Assembly (NCBI GenBank): GCA_025060055.1
Contig: JANXCK010000052.1
Coordinates: 1 to 17,790 of the forward strand
Length of the DNA stretch: 17,790 nt
Direction: 5' to 3'
DNA from: Fimbriimonadales bacterium
GTDB lineage: Bacteria; Armatimonadota; Fimbriimonadia; Fimbriimonadales; GBS-DC
Part shown: positions 14,306 to 17,790 of the stretch, piece by piece
How the letters are laid out: every line of letters starts with the position of its first letter
How positions within the stretch are numbered: the first letter of the stretch is position 1
Program-made: the position numbers and the translations under genes
The notes under the pieces: generated by a model
What the model was told of the DNA's origin: nothing
The model's database searches: none
What the model saw: only the letters and a program-made list of their open reading frames with translations

Positions 14306-15172
14306 CTATGCTTCTATCACTTCCACCTGCACGCCCCGATAAAGCGTTTCCAGTCGCTTTGCATGCACTGCGCCCAGCACGGCAGCAGCGGTGGCAAGGC
14401 TGTCGGCGGTGATACCGTCGGGCGCGCGCACCCGCGCCATCACGAGCCGCGTGAGTCCCAAGCCCGTGCGCGGGTCGATGATATGTGCGTAGCGTGTGCC
14501 GTCAATCTCTACATATTGTTCAGTGCTGCCAGAAGTCGAGAGCGCGGCGTTGGCAAGCAGGGTGTCGCCGCCTTCGGGCAGCGCAATCCTCCAGCCTTTG
14601 GTGTCGGGTGGCGCGTCGCCTGCCACGATGTCGCCATCCATCTGCACCAGTGCGCGCGTGATGCCGAAGCGTCTAAGCGTACGCAAGGCATGGTCGCACG
14701 CGTACCCTTTGGCAATCCCGCCGAGGTCCAACTGCATCCCTGCACGCTGCAGGCGTACAGCGCGCCGCGCCACGCTTAGCTCCATCAACCGATAGCCTGA
14801 GCAAGCCTGCGCTGCACGCAGCCGCGCTGCATCGGGCAGTTGCGCGGTGCGCCGCGCCTCGCGCCAAAGACGCACCAGCGGTCCCACCGTCGGGTCGAAC
14901 GCGCCGTCGGTCTGCCGCGCCAACTTCTGTGCCCGCCACAAGACATAAAATAGCGCGGCACTGACCTTCACCCAGCGCCCAACGGCACGCTGGCAGAGCC
15001 GATTCAGCTCGCTGTCGATACGGTAGTCGCTCATGCGCTCTTCCAGCGCGCTGATACGCGCGTATGCGGCGCGGCAGGCGCGCACCGCCTGCTCCTCGTC
15101 GGCAGCGTACACAATCATGGGCGTGTCTACGCCCATCCGAACTTGAGTGAACTCAAACCGCTGTAGGCGCAT
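14306..15172 (-). CDS. apbE: FAD:protein FMN transferase
   Basis: Attaches FMN through a phosphoester to Thr/Ser of target flavoproteins such as Nqr/Rnf subunits, using FAD and Mg. The 288-residue protein has the ApbE series: MSDYRIDSELNRL (residues 47-59), TDGAFDPTVGPL (88-99), LDLGGIAKGYACD (148-160), QMDGDI (177-182), ALSTSG (210-215), HIIDPRTG (230-237) and the Mg-site segment GITADSLATA. It lacks a signal peptide and lipobox, unlike many ApbE lipoproteins, so a cytosolic location is likely. Its ATG overlaps the nfo end by 20 bp; a later in-frame ATG at 15136 would remove the overlap, but RFEFTQVRMG fits family N-termini. No target flavoprotein is in the window. Confidence 0.92.
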   Translation of the reverse strand: MRLQRFEFTQVRMGVDTPMIVYAADEEQAVRACRAAYARISALEERMSDYRIDSELNRLCQRAVGRWVKVSAALFYVLWRAQKLARQTDGAFDPTVGPLVRLWREARRTAQLPDAARLRAAQACSGYRLMELSVARRAVRLQRAGMQLDLGGIAKGYACDHALRTLRRFGITRALVQMDGDIVAGDAPPDTKGWRIALPEGGDTLLANAALSTSGSTEQYVEIDGTRYAHIIDPRTGLGLTRLVMARVRAPDGITADSLATAAAVLGAVHAKRLETLYRGVQVEVIEA

Positions 15173-16022
15173 CGAGTTGCTCTGGCGCAGGCACTCCCGC
15201 CCAGCGCCACAGTTTCGCCAAATCCTCGCTGAACCGTTGCTCGTCGGGTGTCTCTATAAGCATCGGCAGGCTCGCAAAGCGTGGGTCGTTGAGGATAAGT
15301 CGGAACGCGCTTTCGCCCAGCTCGCCCTCGCCGATATGTTCGTGCCGATCGACGCGCGAGCCGAACGGCTTTTTAGAGTCGTTCAGATGCCACACCCGCA
15401 GGCGTGATAGCCCTACGAGTCGGTCGAACGCCTCCCAGACGGCTTCGTAAGCTTCAGGCACGCGCAACTCGTAGCCCGCTGCGAACAGATGGCACGAGTC
15501 GGCGCAGATTACGAGCCGTTCATCGGGCAGGGCGTCCAGAATCTGGGCGAAATGCTCGAAACGGTAGCACAGCGCGCTGCCCTGCCCTGCCATCGTCTCC
15601 ATCGTGATGTGCACTCCGTCGGGCAGCTCAGCCAGCAGGTCGCGCAAGCTCGCTATGAGCAGCTGCATGCCCGTTTCGAAGTCAGGATGCGACCCCATGT
15701 GAACCACGGCGTAGCGGATGCCCAGCGCAGCGCAACGCTGCAGCTCGGCGCGATATGCCTCGAGCGACTTACGGCGTGTTTCGGGATCGGGCGCGGCGAG
15801 ATTGATGAGATACGCCGCATGCGACACGACGCACTCGATGCCCGTTTCGCGTCGCGCTTGCTGAAGTTTCGCCACCTGTTCAGGTGCGACAGGCGTGGGC
15901 TTCCACTGACGCGGGCTGGCAGTGAAAATCTGCACGGCGGTACAACCGAGCCGTTTGCCTTCATAAAGTGCGTTCTGCAGCCCGCCTGCAGTAGAGGTAT
16001 GTGCGCCGATGAGTCGTTGCAT
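15153..16022 (-). CDS. nfo: Endonuclease IV (AP endonuclease)
   Basis: Cleaves 5' to abasic sites in DNA base-excision repair with a trinuclear zinc centre. The 289-residue TIM-barrel protein shows the usual zinc ligands: H68 in VVSHAAYL, H108 in VVHMGS, E142 in METM, D175 and H178 in CADSCH, H212 in WHLNDSK, D225 and H227 in GSRVDRHEH, and E257 in LIETP. The start is set at ATG 16022 (MQRLIGAHTSTAGG); a 13-codon upstream extension from TTG is unlike the family. It overlaps apbE downstream by 20 bp, so the two form an operon. It lies 81 bp downstream of the initiator tRNA, and neither a -10 box at 7 nt nor a ribosome-binding site is evident. Confidence 0.95.
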   Translation of the reverse strand: MQRLIGAHTSTAGGLQNALYEGKRLGCTAVQIFTASPRQWKPTPVAPEQVAKLQQARRETGIECVVSHAAYLINLAAPDPETRRKSLEAYRAELQRCAALGIRYAVVHMGSHPDFETGMQLLIASLRDLLAELPDGVHITMETMAGQGSALCYRFEHFAQILDALPDERLVICADSCHLFAAGYELRVPEAYEAVWEAFDRLVGLSRLRVWHLNDSKKPFGSRVDRHEHIGEGELGESAFRLILNDPRFASLPMLIETPDEQRFSEDLAKLWRWAGVPAPEQLDAPTAV

Positions 16023-16093
16023 GCGATGGGAGTTCAACGCGCGTCGGTTCCTTCCTGCCAAGCAGGTGCGCAGTGGCTGAAGACGCCTCGCTT

Positions 16094-16102
16094 AAAAAAA
16101 AA
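16094..16102 (-). terminator. T-tract after initiator tRNA
   Basis: On the minus strand nine consecutive T follow the encoded CCA almost directly (one A lies between). The T arm and acceptor stem of the tRNA precede the tract, which could end transcription in the manner of an intrinsic terminator and isolate the tRNA from nfo. Confidence 0.45.
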
Positions 16103-16103
16103 T

Positions 16104-16180
<77 letters not shown>

Positions 16181-16195
16181 TCGTTTCCGCCGTCG

Positions 16196-16226
16196 ATTAT
16201 ACCATGCGATATGGGGATTTTGTCAA
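16196..16226 (-). promoter_or_regulatory. Promoter of initiator tRNA
   Basis: Minus strand: TTGACA (16221-16226), a 19 bp spacer, GG-TATAAT (16196-16201), then 15 nt to the tRNA 5' end. Both hexamers are perfect sigma-70 matches; only the spacer is slightly long. This is the clearest complete promoter in the window. Confidence 0.75.
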
Positions 16227-16234
16227 GGGAGTTC

Positions 16235-16392
16235 GAGGGTGTTCGAGAAATGTCTTCGGGATGCGATGGCTAAAGCCGTTGCTGTGCAGACCAAGCCGAC
16301 CTCCGTCGGCTGAATAGCCCGCGCAGGCGGGCTTCGTCTGCACAGGAACGGCTTTAGCCGTCGCGCCTCGAAGGCAGTTCTCGAACACCCTC
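16235..16392. repeat. 158 bp cassette element with GAGGGTGTTCGAGAA ends
   Basis: Perfect 15 bp terminal inverted repeats (16235-16249 and 16378-16392) bracket the same inner cassette found in the 169 bp elements: GGCTAAAGCCGT at 16268-16279, two tip hairpins, GTCTGCACAGGAACGG and GGCTTTAGCCGT ending at 16361. The two long arms (about 30 bp each) pair with only scattered mismatches. The right end is 3 bp from the stop codon of the unknown gene and the left end is 8 bp upstream of the tRNA -35 box. Confidence 0.88.
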
Positions 16393-16395
16393 TCG

Positions 16396-17790
16396 CTACT
16401 CGTCCCACAGCCAGTCGATGGTGGGTGTGCGCTCGGTCAGCTCCCACTCGACAGTGAGGTCGCCCCAGCGCAGCAACAAAGTCCAGCGCTCGGTGAGCCG
16501 CTCACGCTCAAGGCTCTGCGTCTCCTCGTTCTGTCGGTAATCCGCCAGCGCGTAGAACTGGTTTTCGGATTGCAGGATGCGGCGGCGGGCGTCGCGATTT
16601 GGCTCGCGGATCGACGCACGAGCGCGCTCAAGGCGCAGGCGCGCCGACGGCGGCTGAGACGCGGGCAGGTTCCCGAACAGCAGGTCGCCTAACGCGGTCT
16701 CCTGCTCCCAGCCATGCGGAGGCTGGTCGCCAATCAGCAAGGCGAGGAACCGCTGTTGCTGAATTCCGTTCAGCTCTTGGAAGAGAACTTCGCCGCCCGC
16801 TTTCAGGCGCGCCTGCTGCTGTGGCATGAGGTTCAGGTAGAAGTCCCACGCAACACGCTCGGACACGGCAGTTGCCCGCCCGCCAATGATGAAAGAGTCG
16901 TAGTAGGGGGACTGATACGGCGTTAGCTCGCGCAACTGGAACGGGTAGAACGGCAGAACGAGGGTGCAGACGCCGTAGTAACCGAATCGCGCTTGGTGGC
17001 GTCGCGCGGCGGCGTCCAGAAACGGCGCGCCTGTGGGGGGCGGCATTGGCAGCATCCGTCGCAAGGCTTCGTCTGCGTAATCCTGCTGCCGCGCGCTCCA
17101 CGGCGTGAGATGGCGTAGCACAACCCAGCCGTTCCACTCGCGCGGTTCGTACAGACCAATCTGCAGCAGGGGCGCGACCGCTTGGGCGTTGCGCGCACGC
17201 GCCCTTTCATAAGCACGCTTGAACGCGTGGGTCTTGGACGACAGCCCCGTGAAGGGGAAGTACGCGCCAATCATCGGCGTCCGCGCAGCGACGGCGCACT
17301 CCAGCAGGAAGCAGGCATAGTGGTTGTACTCGTCTGCTTTTGCCTTCAGCCAGTTGGGTGGGTTGGCAGGCAGGCGGATGTTGCGCCATGCACGCGGCGG
17401 TTCAGGCGCGCGTTGCTCCAGCTGCTCGTACCGCTCAGCTTCCTGCTGCAACTCAGGGGGCGGGGTAGGCGAAGCAGCGTCGAGGGTCACGGCGACCACG
17501 CCCATTCGCGGCGCATCCAGTGCGACGGTGCGTGGCAGCACGCGCCCACGCCCAATCGGACGCGCCCACACCACAAACTCTCTCCCAAAAGTGAACGCAC
17601 CGTGATAGATACACAACAACAAATCGTCCCACGCTTGCCCCTGCAGTGGCTCATTCAGGTAGCGCTGGAACGGCGCGCGGAGTTTCGCGCCCTCGCTTAG
17701 GCTCGACAACCGTCGGATGCAGTACCCACGCTGCGCCAGCTCGTTCCACTCCAAGTCGCGCAGGCGCATCAGCAGCGGGAGGTAGAGGTC
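16396..17790 (-). CDS. Large protein of unknown function (5' end outside window)
   Basis: The frame runs to the right edge without a stop, giving at least 464 residues; an internal ATG at 17769 could be a start but the frame continues past it. The family is not recognised. The sequence is rich in Arg, Gln, Trp and Tyr, with no signal peptide or membrane span. A central conserved-looking stretch reads YNHYACFLLECAVAA ... MIGAYFPFTG, followed by ARFGYYGVCTLVLPFYPFQL. There is a Pro/Glu-rich segment around PTPPPELQQEAERYEQLEQ and an acidic, Trp-rich C-terminus ending DWLWDE. Codon use matches the neighbours, and the long clean frame supports a real gene. No function is offered. Confidence 0.8.
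   Translation of the reverse strand, partial: DLYLPLLMRLRDLEWNELAQRGYCIRRLSSLSEGAKLRAPFQRYLNEPLQGQAWDDLLLCIYHGAFTFGREFVVWARPIGRGRVLPRTVALDAPRMGVVAVTLDAASPTPPPELQQEAERYEQLEQRAPEPPRAWRNIRLPANPPNWLKAKADEYNHYACFLLECAVAARTPMIGAYFPFTGLSSKTHAFKRAYERARARNAQAVAPLLQIGLYEPREWNGWVVLRHLTPWSARQQDYADEALRRMLPMPPPTGAPFLDAAARRHQARFGYYGVCTLVLPFYPFQLRELTPYQSPYYDSFIIGGRATAVSERVAWDFYLNLMPQQQARLKAGGEVLFQELNGIQQQRFLALLIGDQPPHGWEQETALGDLLFGNLPASQPPSARLRLERARASIREPNRDARRRILQSENQFYALADYRQNEETQSLERERLTERWTLLLRWGDLTVEWELTERTPTIDWLWDE

Overview
The window is a compact, GC-rich bacterial chromosome segment of housekeeping metabolic genes on both strands, with short spacers filled by palindromic repeats. The organism cannot be named from this sequence alone. 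The gene style, the apparent leaderless starts and the dense small repeats would suit a thermophilic or environmental lineage such as Armatimonadota, but that is only a guess. No prophage, CRISPR array, transposase or plasmid gene is visible.

Layout, left to right: the 3' end of ndk (+); a 0.36 kb array of nested palindromes; an unrecognised beta-propeller-like protein (+) that converges on serA (-) with shared stop bases; a 5'-truncated MFS transporter remnant (-) abutting a secreted M20 peptidase (-); a 169 bp repeat element; malate synthase aceB (+); miaB (+); a compound repeat that runs into the 3' end of purK; a minus-strand operon argJ > zinc alcohol dehydrogenase > purK; tRNA-Thr(CGT) followed after 11 bp by trpC and an overlapping metallophosphoesterase (+); a second 169 bp element and a related copy; nfo > apbE (-); initiator tRNA-Met(CAT) (-); another repeat element; and a large unrecognised gene open at the right edge (-).

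The genes serve serine, arginine and tryptophan biosynthesis, purine synthesis, the glyoxylate shunt, tRNA thiomethylation, flavin transfer and base-excision repair. They form short operons and no single specialised pathway.

The most notable content is non-coding. (1) At least five copies of one cassette, a long stem topped by two short GC hairpins, are carried on elements with two different kinds of terminal inverted repeat. They usually sit a few bases past a stop codon, and one seems to have rewritten the end of purK. (2) A recurring -10 box of the form GGTAnAnT lies exactly 7 nt upstream of the ATG of serA, the M20 peptidase and argJ, which implies leaderless mRNAs. The M20 -10 box straddles the end of a repeat element. 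(3) tRNA-Thr and trpC are spaced so that tRNA 3' processing would leave trpC a near-leaderless message.
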